Assembly (NCBI GenBank): GCA_963978545.1
Contig: OZ021733.1
Coordinates: 34,949,424 to 35,013,423 of the forward strand
Length of the DNA stretch: 64,000 nt
From: Linyphia triangularis
Lineage: Eukaryota > Arthropoda > Arachnida > Araneae > Linyphiidae
Reading direction: 5' to 3'
Shown: positions 10,846 to 20,695 of the stretch, one piece after another
How the letters are laid out: every line of letters starts with the position of its first letter
Position numbering within the stretch: position 1 is the stretch's first letter
Translations under genes and position numbers: made by a program
Notes under the pieces: model-generated
The model's input: only the letters and a program-made list of their open reading frames with translations
Database searches by the model: none
Told to the model about the DNA's origin: nothing

Positions 10846-12043
10846 TGTCGGAATCGCCAAAAAAGTCCATTCGATTGAACGGTAGATTTTATGAACTACC
10901 AGGACGGATAGTCGCATTTTAAAAAGTAGACTTTAATTGAAAAAGAAAACAATAGAAAACAGTTACAACAGCGCATGACGGACTTTTATACAACCTTCAC
11001 CGTCGGCGATCCAACACAGTTCTCCCTTCTTGCCTTCTGCGCTCGTTGTGCTACAAGCGGCCAATTCGCAGCGCCCTACACGCCGCCGCCAAGAGGAAAC
11101 CAAGTCCAGGGCCTGATTTACCATTAGGCCCACTAGGCCCGGGCCTAGGGGCCCCCAAATTTTGAAAGTTTTCTGAAATTTTTAAATATAATGGTCTTTT
11201 TATGGGAAGTACTGAACAAAAATAATAAAAAAAATTTAGTTACACATCCACAAATTCCATATTTTTTATAGTCACAGAGAGTTAAGTTAGATAGATTAAC
11301 CTAATAAAACCTAATTAAGCAGATCTTTCCGGTTCATCCAATCATATACAACTTCTTCATAGGTACACGGAGACAAAGGCTTTACGCCGCTGTTCTCCTT
11401 CTCTCTCCTCTTGTAAAGAGATGTTCACCAATCAACCATATACAACTTCTTATATTATGAAATGAAAGAGTCTTTGTGATTGGTTGGTTTGCAGGCTCTT
11501 CCGTGGACTTTTTTGGCCCTCCTTTTTGGTGAGATCGTGGAAACAGTGGAAAGGTTACTCTGTATTATTTACAATTATTGTTATAAAATTAAGTAATCTT
11601 TATTATTATATAATTTGTGAACCCTGTAATAAAATGTAAGTTTAAAATACAGGAAAGTGTGCTTTAAAATCAGTGTTCAGGGGGGGGGGGGGGTCTTCAT
11701 TAATTCAAAAGTTTTGAGCAAATCAAGGTCATACTAATTATAACAAAAAAATCGTGTGAAAGTAAACTATGAGTTTTAATTGTAAAAAGTTAGTCTTAAC
11801 GAATGTAGCTTGATCTGGTAATATTGTGACGCAAAGAAATAAATATTTGCTATTGGGGCCCCTCTCTGAATGTTGGGCCTACAGTAAAAAAAATTCTAAA
11901 TCAGGCCCTGACCAAGTCTCTCGAAAAGACTTGCTTTTTCTCTGACCTAAAAACTTAATGATAAATGAAAGTTAAGACAGTTCAGAAGAATAGTCCACAT
12001 TCCTAAAGTAATGTTCAACACTCCTGAGTGGCTGCCCATTACA
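10846..12043 (-). repeat. Candidate 3' LTR of the Gypsy element (interrupted)
   Basis: On the minus strand a TGTAATGGG start (12043) or an alternative TGTTGAAC start (12020) and a TTCCGACA end (10846) give TG...CA ends. A TATAAAAGTC promoter-like box lies at 10991-10982, followed by an AATTAAAG polyadenylation-like signal. Removing the 812 bp of hAT-type insertion plus target duplication leaves about 360-390 bp, a usual LTR size. It lies just downstream of the RNase H stop, where the 3' LTR should be. No purine-rich tract is obvious and the 5' LTR is lost, so the borders cannot be confirmed. Confidence 0.45.
11107..11910. mobile_element. hAT-type MITE, 804 bp, with 8-bp target duplication
   Basis: The ends CAGGGCCTGATTTA and TAAATCAGGCCCTG are a perfect 14-bp inverted repeat. 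ACCAAGTC flanks both sides (11099-11106 and 11911-11918), an exact 8-bp target duplication as made by hAT transposases. Subterminal GGGCCT/AGGCCC repeats and a run of 14 G (11680-11693) are inside, and no transposase ORF. It is inserted in the candidate LTR of the Gypsy element and is therefore younger than it. Confidence 0.9.
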
Positions 12044-12081
12044 CCATTGGGATCCAATAAAATTAAAATTCATACTAATCT

Positions 12082-12153
12082 AAGAACAGAATATTATATA
12101 AGAACAGAATATTATATAAAAACAGAATATTATATAAGAACAGAATATTATGT
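12082..12153. repeat. 18-bp minisatellite, four copies
   Basis: AAGAACAGAATATTATAT is repeated four times with single changes between the RNase H stop codon and the candidate LTR, ending in a partial fifth copy. The unit is a multiple of three, so it produces a spurious RTEYYI peptide repeat on the plus strand. Confidence 0.9.
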
Positions 12154-12179
12154 AAAAACACATTTATTTTTCTTACATT

Positions 12180-12770
12180 CTATTTACATATTTCGCTCTC
12201 CGTATCGAGCCGTGAAAGAGCGTCTGCACCCTGATGACTCACCCCTGGTCTGTGAGTTAACTTATAACTCCACCGTTGAAGGGCTAAAGCCCATTGAGTT
12301 AACTTTGGGCTTTTCGGAGTCGTCTCGGCTAAGTACCATAACGGGTTATGATCCGTCACGATCTCAACTGAAGTGCCGTGCAACCACTTGTCAAACTTTT
12401 CAGCATAAACAACACTGCATATGCCTCTTTTTCAATTGTTGCCCAGTTTTTCTGACTGTCGTTCAACTTCTGACTGGCAAAAGCAATCGGCTTATAGTTG
12501 CCCTTATTGTCCAACTGAGTTAAACAATAACCCACGGCGTAGTCAGACGCGTCTGTGTGTACCTGGAATGGCTGTTCACAGTCAGGCGTTGATAGAGCGG
12601 TTGCACTACTCAACGAGTCTTTCAATTTTCGAAAGGATTCCTCCTCTCGTTTGCCCCAGAGAACATCCCCTGATTTTTTACCTTTGGTCAGTTCTGTCAA
12701 AGGCGAGGCTACCTCAGCATAATTTGGAATATAAGACCTATAAAATCCCATCAACCCCAGGACGGATCTA
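12180..12770 (-). pseudogene. Gypsy RNase H domain (with RT connection), frameshifted
   Basis: The frame 12754-12356 holds the end of RT (GFYRSYIPNYAEVASPLTEL) and the RNase H start (FQVHTDASDYAVG, then WATIEKEAYAV). A frame change near 12380 leads into 12383-12180 with EIVTDHNPLWYL and the closing GADALSR. The catalytic acids D (TDAS), E (EKEA) and D (TDHN) are all visible. In the parent element this domain degrades the RNA strand during reverse transcription. The chain ends a few residues after ALSR at a stop, so RNase H was the last domain of pol, as expected if integrase lies upstream. The frameshift prevents function. Confidence 0.85.
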
Positions 12771-13561
12771 ACCTCCTTCTTATTGGTCGGTCTCTTCAGC
12801 TGCCTTATAGTGAGTATCTTATCACTCTGAGGTGAATGTTTCCCCCTCCTATTTGATGACCAAGATACTTTATCTCATCAGACGCAAAAGTGCACTTCTT
12901 AAGTTTTATTGAAAACCCAAACGCCTCTAAATCAGTTAGGACAACTCTTATGTGACTTAGATGATCAGACAAATTTTCAGAAAATATTATATCATCAATA
13001 TAAGAATGAGCATATTTACAATGTTTATACAACACCTGGTTCATAATCTTTTGAAAAGTACCAGAAGCTCCAGACAAACCAAAGGGCATTACTTTCCACT
13101 GATAGGTACCACAGTGTGTGGAAAACGCGGTCAACACCATACTTTCCTCATTCATTTTTATTTGATAATATCCTCTTAACAGGTCCAAACAAGTTAACCA
13201 TTTCGCAGACCCTGCCGTAAATATCAGTTCTTGCATGTCCTTCAATAGGATAGGACGGCACTTTAGTAACTACATTTAAGGCTCTATAGTCGACACACAT
13301 TCTAACTGATGCATCCTTCTTTGCTAAACAAACCACCGGATAAATCACTTCGGCCTCGGAAGGCTCCTGTAGACCCAACTCGAGTAACTCTTGAACTTGC
13401 CTGTCAACTTCCTGTCGGTAGGCCATAGGCACGCAGTAGCTGTGGGGTCTTCGTCGAGTAGAATCTGGTAGTAGCTCGATTTTATGTTCCCCTATTTTCA
13501 CAGGTTGTAAAGTTCTGGTAAAGATAGTCTCGAATTCTCTCAACAGTTCTTTGAGCTCTAC
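12771..13561 (-). pseudogene. Gypsy reverse transcriptase domain, frameshifted
   Basis: Frame 13561-13148 starts at the codon after the TAA and carries the RT N-terminal part: EFETIFTRTLQPVKIGEHKI, then YPVVCLAKKDASVRMCVDYR. A frameshift near 13240 moves to frame 13245-12805, which holds LTCLDLLRGYYQI, TAFSTHCGTYQWKVMPFGLS, and the catalytic YIDD of HSYIDDIIF, then KYLGHQIGGG. Another frameshift near 12800 leads to the connection domain. The YxDD box and the FGL motif are typical of Ty3/Gypsy RT. No independent start exists; the domain was translated as part of a polyprotein downstream of integrase. Confidence 0.9.
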
Positions 13562-14167
13562 ACTTTACGTGGCGTTCAACCTTGGAGTAGGTATAGCTTC
13601 GACCTCTTGCTCAAAACTATCCTTCGTTTCTACGATAGGAGCATCATCTACTTCACCGAATTCTTCTTCTCCTTCGAAAATGATGTTCACCGCCCTAGAA
13701 TTCACCACGAATTCTCTAATTTTGTTTTGGTGAACGTGCTTTACAGCACCGTCTGGCATTTTGACCAAGAAGGAATGTTCATTTTTTAGAGATTTTATCA
13801 CTCCAAGCCCTTGCCATCTCGCGAGTAGCTTGTTGGATGAATCTGGCAGTAGGACGATGACTATGTCCCCCGGCTTGAATACTTTCCGCCTCGATCTCAG
13901 ATTGTAATGATGGGCCTTTTCTTGCTGCACCAGCGCCGTCACTCCTGCTCTTTCGGCTGCGTCTTTAGCTTCTGTAAGTAGACGGATGTTTGCATGGTGC
14001 TCAGCTGTAGACCCTTTGTTTCTCCAGTCCACGAGTCCTTCAGTGTTGACAGAGGACCTTCTGGTCGACGTCCATACAGTAATTGAAAAGGAGCGACCTC
14101 TGTAGTCCGATTTGGGATTTCTCTGTACACCCACAGTATGAACGGGACCTTGGTGTACCAATTCCTT
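13562..14167 (-). pseudogene. Gypsy integrase, C-terminal part
   Basis: Immediately after the insertion border the minus strand reads NWYTKVPFILWVYREIPN and then FQLLYGRRPEGPLSTLKD, the end of the catalytic region typical of Gypsy integrases. A frameshift near 14000 moves to the frame with HHYNLRSRRKVFKPGDIVIV, LLARWQGLGVIKSL and HVHQNKIREFV, a DNA-binding C-terminal domain. An acidic linker (EGEEEFGEVDD) follows to a TAA at 13562-13564. The next codons stay in the same frame and become reverse transcriptase, so the TAA is probably a late mutation inside a continuous polyprotein. Confidence 0.88.
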
Positions 14168-14654
14168 CCCTAGTAGCAATTTTACCTCGGGCGATGATCG
14201 GAATTCCATCCCCAGGTGAATCGCCGATGATTGGCGATTCACCGGAAACTCACCCTAAACTTATCTTTCCCTTGGCAACTAATCCATTTTGTCCCCGTGG
14301 CCGGCCATCGGCCGATGTCCGGAAACTGATCGAATTCAAGCAGAAGCCGACAAGAATTAGTTCGAAGGCTGAGCGAAAAGGGGGAAATACAAGCACTATC
14401 CGAGGAAAATTTTGCTCTCAAGAAATATCGAAACAATGGTCGTTATTTTGTCGAAAATATCAATTAATAAACATTAAATAATTATAAAGATGTAAGTATC
14501 GAATATTAAAAACGACAAGTTAAAATAATGCAAAACTAAAATAATTACCCAGAGCGCGTAATTCTTAATTGGTAGTATTTCCAGTGACATTTTAAGAGTA
14601 CAAATCGAAGTTATAACACTATCAAATTACTCACACCAGAATTGTTTAAATTAC

Positions 14655-14735
14655 TTACCCTGGGATCGAACCGAGGACGGTTATCTCCGGAGTGCGTTGA
14701 CATGGCCACTGGACTGCAGTTACTTGAGATTCTTG
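14655..14735 (-). repeat. tRNA-derived SINE head
   Basis: On the minus strand a B-box GGTTCGATCCC (14672-14662) is preceded at tRNA-like distance by TGGCCATGTCAACGC, an A-box-like stretch. The order and the T-arm-like CTCGGTTCGATCCCAGGG fit a tRNA-related SINE promoter. There is no plausible full cloverleaf and no CCA context, so it is not called as a tRNA gene. Confidence 0.5.
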
Positions 14736-15154
14736 GTATAGCAATTGTATTGTAGTACAAAACTCTACTATCATACAGACTTTGCAAGGAAATTGACCGA
14801 CATATTTTTTTATATATGGGGTATTTTCGGAAAATAGCAAATCTTCCATAAATTTGGGAAAATGATATTAATTTATTTATTATAGCAAAAAAATAATAGT
14901 GTCAAATAAATAGTGTCGCCATCTATTTTGTGTAAAATTTTAACTAACTGACCAGTAAATTTTATGATATTTTTTGAAATGCGATTTAAGAGTTTATTTA
15001 ATAATTTTGACATTTAAAAAAATATATTTAATTTTTAAATTTTTTAAAAAACTATATCCAATTTGATTAACTTTTTGAAACATATAAACATATTTTTATT
15101 TTACTTAAAAGATGTTTAAAAAACGGACCAAAATGAGTTCAGCAAACTGGGAAG

Positions 15155-16048
15155 TTACTGGTCTGGGAATGAAATTGGCTTCGTGGCGGGGGTCGCCTTC
15201 TTGACCCCGGAACCACTAGGCCGTCGTTTACTTAATAGATCAGTATAGTATTTACAGGAATGGGCAGAAGAGACATGATTGCCTTTGCAATTAATGCACC
15301 GCCGCACACCGCTCTTATTAGGACAATCCCGACTGAGATGCTGTTCAGAGCAGTGGCGACATCTGGTGGGATAGGGGCAAGTGTCAGAAAGGTGGGACCC
15401 CCAACGCTGGCACTTAAAGCACTGCTTGGGTCCCGAAACCTTCTTGCCATTGATTTTCTCAATTAGAATTTGTAAGTAGAGAATAGATTTGCAAGCGAGG
15501 ATGGCATTGTAGTAGGTAGAATTAGGAAACTCCAGAGTGAAGAGGGGAATCTTTTTCCCGAAACGATTCTTCATTTGGAACACGTGGCAAATTTTAAAGT
15601 CAGGATTATTGATATTTATCCAGTCAAAAATTTCCTTCTCAGTAGTGTTGAAGGGCAAGCCCCTGACAACTACTTTGAAGGTGGTTCTGGGCACTGGCGC
15701 CAGTTTGGTTTGAGTGAATGAATGTTCCCCAGACTTAACGAAATTGGAAATGAAAATTTCCTCGTTCAAGTTCTGAGGAGTAATATCGTACTGGTTGTTA
15801 TGAAAACGGGCAAAAACCTCGCAGCCATGGTCCAGCATAGACCTGTGCAGGGCTTTGAGCGAGGCTTTTCCCTTCGTGCTATGAGGAATTCGAAATATTT
15901 TCAAATCAGTGCAGTCAGTCATTGAATGGTAGTCAGGCACGAGGTTAGGAGGCAGGTTCAGGATTATAGGAGGCTCAACTACAGGAGTTGAAACGGGTAC
16001 AATCGGTACACCGCCAAAGAAACCATCAAGGTTGGTATCAGTAATCAT
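15155..16048 (-). CDS. Zinc-knuckle gag-like protein of non-LTR-retrotransposon type, intact ORF
   Basis: A true ATG (16048-16046) opens 297 uninterrupted codons. The N-terminal 50 residues are Pro/Val-rich. Residues about 60-195 contain a region of the PRE_C2HC type seen before zinc knuckles in ORF1/gag of Jockey-like non-LTR elements (FKVVVRGLPFNTTEKEIFDW). Then come three CCHC-like knuckles: CFKCQRWGSHLSDTC, CRHCSEQHLSRDC and CINCKGNHVSSAHSC. Such proteins bind element RNA. No reverse transcriptase or endonuclease follows on the minus strand. The ORF is GC-richer than its surroundings and unbroken although the host Gypsy copy is dead, so it is young or was kept intact. It sits inside the TIR insertion 14168-16267. 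Confidence 0.75.
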   Translation of the reverse strand: MITDTNLDGFFGGVPIVPVSTPVVEPPIILNLPPNLVPDYHSMTDCTDLKIFRIPHSTKGKASLKALHRSMLDHGCEVFARFHNNQYDITPQNLNEEIFISNFVKSGEHSFTQTKLAPVPRTTFKVVVRGLPFNTTEKEIFDWININNPDFKICHVFQMKNRFGKKIPLFTLEFPNSTYYNAILACKSILYLQILIEKINGKKVSGPKQCFKCQRWGSHLSDTCPYPTRCRHCSEQHLSRDCPNKSGVRRCINCKGNHVSSAHSCKYYTDLLSKRRPSGSGVKKATPATKPISFPDQ

Positions 16049-16267
16049 AGCAAGGAATCAGGAATCGGCAACAGGAGCAGATGATCCGAACGACTAGTCT
16101 CTAAGCTAGCGGTCGTCTGAATGGAATGTGTTCGATCGTGATGATGTTAATGATCGGCAGACGAGGAAATATGGGTGTGTTTATATATCAGTCTGGGGAA
16201 TCGCCGATAACTTTGATGAATTCCGATCATTGGCCGACGAAACGCCATGCAGTGATTGCTACTAGGG

Positions 16268-16755
16268 TTGGCTCTTCTCTGATGGCATGACGCAACATAT
16301 TCTTTAATGTTTTGTTGAACTTTTCCACTAGACCGTTGGACTGAGGGTAAAGTGGAGTAGAGAATCTTGAACTAGAACCCATTTGCTTCTCAAACTCTTG
16401 GGTTAACTGCGCTTTGAAGTTCGTCCCGTTGTCGGAAGCGATGACGCTGGGAATTCCAGTTCTCATGAAGATGGTAAGTAGTGCTTCACATGTGGTTTTC
16501 GCTGTGAGACTAGTTATCGGAACGGTTTCCGCCCACCTCGTGTGTTGGTCGACCATACATAAGATATATTTGTGTCCCTTAGAACTAGGAGGATCTATTG
16601 GCCCGATGAGATCCACGTTGACCCCTTGGAATGGCAACCCTGGCCTGGCCACTGGGGTAATCGATGCTCGATCTTTCAATGTACCTTTCCGTACCAACTG
16701 ACAATCTTCACAGGCTAGACAGAAACGCCTGACGTCCTTCGAAAGCTCATTCGTA
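16268..16755 (-). pseudogene. Gypsy integrase, zinc finger end and catalytic core
   Basis: The minus strand opens without a start codon with FCLACEDCQLVRKGT, the Cys pair of the HHCC zinc finger. The rve core follows: VDLIGPIDPPSSKGHKYI (first Asp), VIASDNGTNFKAQL (second Asp) and YPQSNGLVEKFNKTLKNM (Glu), so the DDE triad is complete. The frame is unbroken up to the 2.1-kb insertion at 16267, which falls just after HAIREEP. The histidines of the zinc finger and everything upstream are lost at about 16755, giving a 5' truncation of the whole element. Confidence 0.9.
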
Positions 16756-17689
16756 ATCTACTCACTTTTCTCCAAATTCTATAAAAATTTCAGAATGATG
16801 TTCGATGGGGTCCAAAAATTGTAGTCGCCTCTCGGACTAATTTAAATAAATTTTGTTTGTACGCATTGAATGAATTAAAAATTTACCTTTTCACATTTTA
16901 CCAGGTATCAGCTCTTAAGATGGGTTTGCAAGAACTACCACTATTGATATCAAAATATTGAAATCAATATTGGTACAAATTATAAAATTAAAAATTTCTA
17001 AATTGATATCCTTAGGCTTTATTAGAAAAATTGAAAGTCTTTAATAACATTGCAACTAAAACTGACAACAAAGTACGTATCTAAAACTAAGAACAATTTA
17101 TGCTAACAAATATGTTAATTTTTTTTTTAACATCATATGAAAGTAAACACATTTCTGGTAACTTATGTAATCCAAAATTATCCATTTTAAAATCAATGAA
17201 ATACTTGTCTCAATCATTTTCAATATTGGAGTAATAGAGTAATTAAGAAATCCTTAATATAACTGTCGGCTAAAAATAAATTATTTTACACGTTTTTTTA
17301 ATCTCACCACACACTTCCATCAAAATTTAACAAACTCAACCAGAATTCGAGTGTTGTCCACTTTTAGAAATAAATTTATTAAAAAATAGAGCTACCAGGA
17401 AAGAACTTTGAATCTTTTTGTACAAAACATTCTATAAATTATATTTTTTATTAAAATGTGTTCCTCTTTGCACGGAATGACCCTTAAATATTTTAGTATA
17501 CACCATTTGAAGTTATAATACACCTTTTATAATGACCTACACAAATAATTCACTCTAACACCTTTAAAAAAAATACTATTTTAAAAACATGACATTTAAT
17601 TTAAAGTACTGTATAAATTTGAGTAACGTTACAAGAAAACAGCCTAATCTGTAAAAATACAAACCTGTCAAGCAAATGAAGTTAATATT
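16756..17689. other. Non-genic AT-rich stretch left of repeat R2
   Basis: I see no gene or RNA. It abuts R2 copy 2 and may be the part of that repeat family that the Helitron-like insertion displaced in copy 1. Confidence 0.4.
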
Positions 17690-18122
17690 AAATATATTAT
17701 TTATGTCTTAAAATGTAAAATTATAACACATGAGCTGAAACTTTTGAGGAACAAAAAATTATTTATTTCATCAAATTGGGTATCTAAAACAAAATTTAGT
17801 ACATATAAATGTATCCAAACGAGACTTCTGGCCTATGTCTGGTATCGTCAACAAACAGTTTGCATTAAAAAGTCATCCAATGGATCGGATAAATCGATCC
17901 CTCCATCTATAATTAATTCATCTTTGTATCTCATCTGAGCTAAAAGCTCCAATTTTTGAAAATAGTCGCTGCTCATTTGAGTTTTTAAAAGCAAAACAAA
18001 CCCTGAATTGAAATGACAAATGCATTGAAAACAAACGGAGAGACTCTGCCGGAAGTGAGTAACCGGAAGACGCGAGAAGTCTGCTAATCAGAGACGACTT
18101 GGGATTTGTTTCCAAACATCAC
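17690..18122. repeat. Dispersed repeat R2, copy 2
   Basis: Direct-orientation partner of 7480-7909, ending in the same CGGAGAGACTCTGCCGGAAG and GGGATTTGTTTCCAAACATC landmarks. Homology stops at about the same point in both copies (AACATCA), which marks the probable element terminus. Confidence 0.75.
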
Positions 18123-19035
18123 CATGGAAACGTCGCAGCCAAACACATGGCTGCCCCGTTTGAAGGAATATCACTTTGATGGAAAACGTTTTTTTCCCCT
18201 CGTGAATTGAGTATTGAGGCAAGAAGTTTGCTGTTTATCGGAATTTTTTACACTTACCGTAGAACTTTGACCTTCATTTTAAAAAATCGTAAAATAGATA
18301 ATTTTAGTTTTGTACTGATAAATTTAGGTGCAGCCTGGCAGGCATGAACCACCACTGTTGTATTGATTATTTGTTATATTGTCTACTCAGATAAGTATTT
18401 TTTCTCAAACTTCAATAGAAAAAGTTCTGGAGTCAGGAGTCTACAAGAAATTACTAAAATTTGTTATAAAATATTTTTTTGAACCATGCATTTTCAATGT
18501 GTTATTTCATACTTAAAGTGAAGCTGAAAAAATTATAAAATCCCTTTTTCCTACAATTCACAATAAATATTCTTATACTAAATAATTTTGTTTGTTGTAC
18601 TGTAATAATTATATATTATACATAGTAAATAATTTGTAATTAATCTGCCAATTAACTCCATACTGTATATTTTTACCGAAAATATTGTCCCCTATAAACA
18701 ATTTTTTTGTGGAAGTCAAAAGAATATATATACAAAAGACATAACAAGTGATTCATAAAAAGGACAATTTATTCTATAAATGAAGAAAATTATTTAATTC
18801 TTAAAAAAAATTTTGTAATGTCAATGAACTTCTGCTTCAGATGAAACAAAATATTCTCGCAGTTCGTCCCTCAGACACTTTGCAGAAAATGTATGGTTAT
18901 GGCCAATTGCAGGAGCCAAAGGAAAGAAACTAGTCTCAGGCATGCCTTTCTCTCTCCAGGCACCATCTATTATGTCATGGTTACCATTTTCCTTATCAGC
19001 AACCTCACGGTAGCGAGGTGAGATCAAGAAAGATT
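18123..19035. other. Non-genic AT-rich stretch
   Basis: No gene is recognised. A 68-codon minus-strand frame at 18821-19027 has protein-like composition near its middle (GAWREKGMPETSFFPLAPAI) but matches nothing I know and is probably chance. Confidence 0.35.
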
Positions 19036-19425
19036 TTGTTCCAATTATGACAATACGGAGATTATTAATCCAGAAAAGACTGCAATATCTGCGTAGGAGT
19101 CAAAATGTGATAATATTACTAGATAGTAACTCTTGGAGTGTCTCAGTAAAATCGATAGACTTATTTGTGAGGCAATAAATCTAATTATTTAAAAATACTC
19201 TTTTTTCATAACCAAAAAAAAAAATCTCTCGAAGCATTTTAATAAAAACATAATTCCAAACCGGAACCATTACTTAAGCGCTATTCTGAACAATTCTTTA
19301 ACGAAGTTCATCCGCAAACGTGACATCTAGCGGCCGCGAGATTCCGATAAGTAATCATAGAAAAGTATTCCGTCTGACTCTTTTATGTTTGTAGTTTTCT
19401 AATCAAGGACGCTTTGACAAAGAAA
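19036..19425. repeat. Repeat block A, copy 1
   Basis: It aligns with 19673-20040 in the same direction. Shared landmarks are ATGACAATACG, AACTCTTGGAGTGTCTCAG, GTTCATCCGCAAA and AATCAAGGACG.TTTGACAAAG. The offset is about 632 bp. Confidence 0.8.
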
Positions 19426-19426
19426 C

Positions 19427-19625
19427 TCATTAAACCCTGCCGCCTCTACCCCAAAATAAGTTCCATTACATAATTTATTTATTTAACTAAACAATTATAC
19501 AGCAAACAACTCGGACATCTCTGCATAACAATTGTAAGAAATAGCTTAAAAAGGCTTAGGAGAATGCTTACTCTTGGCCTGTAAACGCGCCCTCTAGTGA
19601 CGAATAAAGATTCCGTGAAAAACAG
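19427..19625. repeat. Repeat block B, copy 1 (diverged)
   Basis: It aligns with the right part of 20411-20695 and 21622-21920: ACAT-CTC-G, AGCTTAAAAA.GCTTAGGA.AATGC, and GTAAACGCGCCCTCTAGTGACG against GCAAACGCGCCATCTCGTGACG. Confidence 0.7.
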
Positions 19626-19672
19626 GTATATGACACTTTTAAGTACAGTTTTTAGCCTACGGATTAAGGATG

Positions 19673-20040
19673 TTTTGTTTCAATAATGACAATACGACGG
19701 TTACTTAAGCCAACTAAGACTACAATTTTTGCGTAGGTGTCGTGATTCAATAACATGATGAGATAGCAACTCTTGGAGTGTCTCAGCAAAATTGATAGGC
19801 TTATTTGAAGTGAAGAAATCCTAATTGATAAAGAAAACTCATCCCTCATTAAAAAAAAACCCATCCCTCCAAGCATTTTAGTAAAAACTTAATTCCAAAC
19901 AGAAAATATAATTAAAGCACAATACTTATACAGAGTTCATCCGCAAAAGGGCGGCCAGATTCGGAAGCATCCCTAAAGAAATAATCTCATTTGACTTTTT
20001 TACGTATGTAGTTTTTTAATCAAGGACGTTTTGACAAAGT
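19673..20040. repeat. Repeat block A, copy 2
   Basis: Partner of 19036-19425. It has private A-rich insertions (TTAAAAAAAAACCCATCCC) and lost part of the GTGACATCTAGCGGCCGC motif present in copy 1. Confidence 0.8.
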
Positions 20041-20410
20041 ACAACGAGAAGTCAAACGATAAAAACTGTGAATAGCTTATTCCAATGGCTTTCATACAAA
20101 AATATAGTCATAGTCATAATTTTATTTTTTTCATATTACACATATTTGTAACATATATACCAGCTTCATTAGTACTTTAAATTAAAAGGTTTTTCTCTTC
20201 CCATTTCATTTTGGGAATGAAATGAAGGTATGCCTTAAGTGAATAATTTTTTATGCATAAAAGAGAAAAATTCAATTTTAGCTTTAAAGTTTAGCCATCA
20301 GTAAAATAGTTTTTAAATATTTTATATAAGTTTACAATTTTGTAGTTCTTTGACTCGGCGTCATTGAGAGTATCTTGAAAGTGCGGGATTCAATCTTGAA
20401 TCTCTGCATT

Positions 20411-20695
20411 AGTAACACATAGATAAGAAAGTTTGTTTCATTTCAGAATCATGTAATTTGCATTTAATAGCAAAGCATTCCCAAAAGACTTTTACCTGTT
20501 TTTATAAAATCAAAGCCCTGAGTTTAAAATCCAGAGGAAGGGTTTATAGGGTCTCCCTCCCCTTTCTTCCCTCAAAACAAGTTCCCTTTTATATTATAAA
20601 TTAAACTAAACCTATTATAAATTAAACAACTTTTACATCTCGACACAAAAACAGCTTAAAAATGCTTAGGACAATGCATTCTCTTTGCTGCAAAC
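20411..20695. repeat. Repeat block B, copy 2 (285-bp direct repeat, left)
   Basis: Nearly identical to 21622-21906 (exact offset 1211 bp at both ends), for example AGTAACACATAGATAAGAAA at the start and TTTGCTGCAAAC at the end. It abuts the left end of the TIR element 20694-21624. Confidence 0.9.

Larger units (their letters stand above)
14168..16267. mobile_element. 2.1-kb inverted-repeat insertion inside Gypsy integrase
   Basis: CCCTAGTAGCAAT (14168-14180) and ATTGCTACTAGGG (16255-16267) are perfect 13-bp inverted repeats. Further in, both ends carry GATCGGAATTC and (A/T)TCGGCGATT-type blocks, giving a long imperfect terminal repeat. Removing the segment and one TT restores an open integrase frame across the junction (…REEP then RNWYTK…), so the target duplication is probably 2 bp (TT/AA). 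Inside are an intact gag-like ORF (minus strand), a tRNA-like SINE head (minus) and AT-rich filler. I cannot assign the superfamily. Confidence 0.75.
10846..16755 (-). mobile_element. Ty3/Gypsy-class LTR retrotransposon, 5'-truncated, INT-RT-RH order
   Basis: Reading the minus strand from 16755 downwards: the end of an integrase zinc finger, the integrase core, a 2.1-kb insertion, the integrase C-terminal region, then reverse transcriptase, RNase H, a stop codon and a candidate LTR. Gag and protease are missing, and the sequence breaks off near 16755. Standard Ty3/Gypsy order is RT-RH-INT; INT before RT is known from Ty1/Copia and from the unusual GMR1-type Gypsy group. The integrase tail and the RT start share one frame, separated by a single TAA at 13562-13564, which argues for one original polyprotein in this order. 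Several frameshifts make the copy dead. Confidence 0.85.

Noticed and set aside
12082..12153. CRISPR-like or coding repeat (RTEYYI peptide repeat)
   Set aside because: Head-to-tail 18-bp units without spacers in a eukaryotic retroelement; the peptide repeat is a by-product of a unit length divisible by three.
14083..14481. 132-codon plus-strand ORF
   Set aside because: It is antisense to the Gypsy integrase and runs across the insertion border at 14168.
15232..15466. Overlapping ORFs on both strands at 15.2-15.5 kb
   Set aside because: Shadows of the zinc-knuckle gag ORF on the minus strand.
12180..16755. INT-RT order produced by two tandem Gypsy copies
   Set aside because: No LTR, gag or protease lies between integrase and RT; the two are in one frame separated by a single stop codon.
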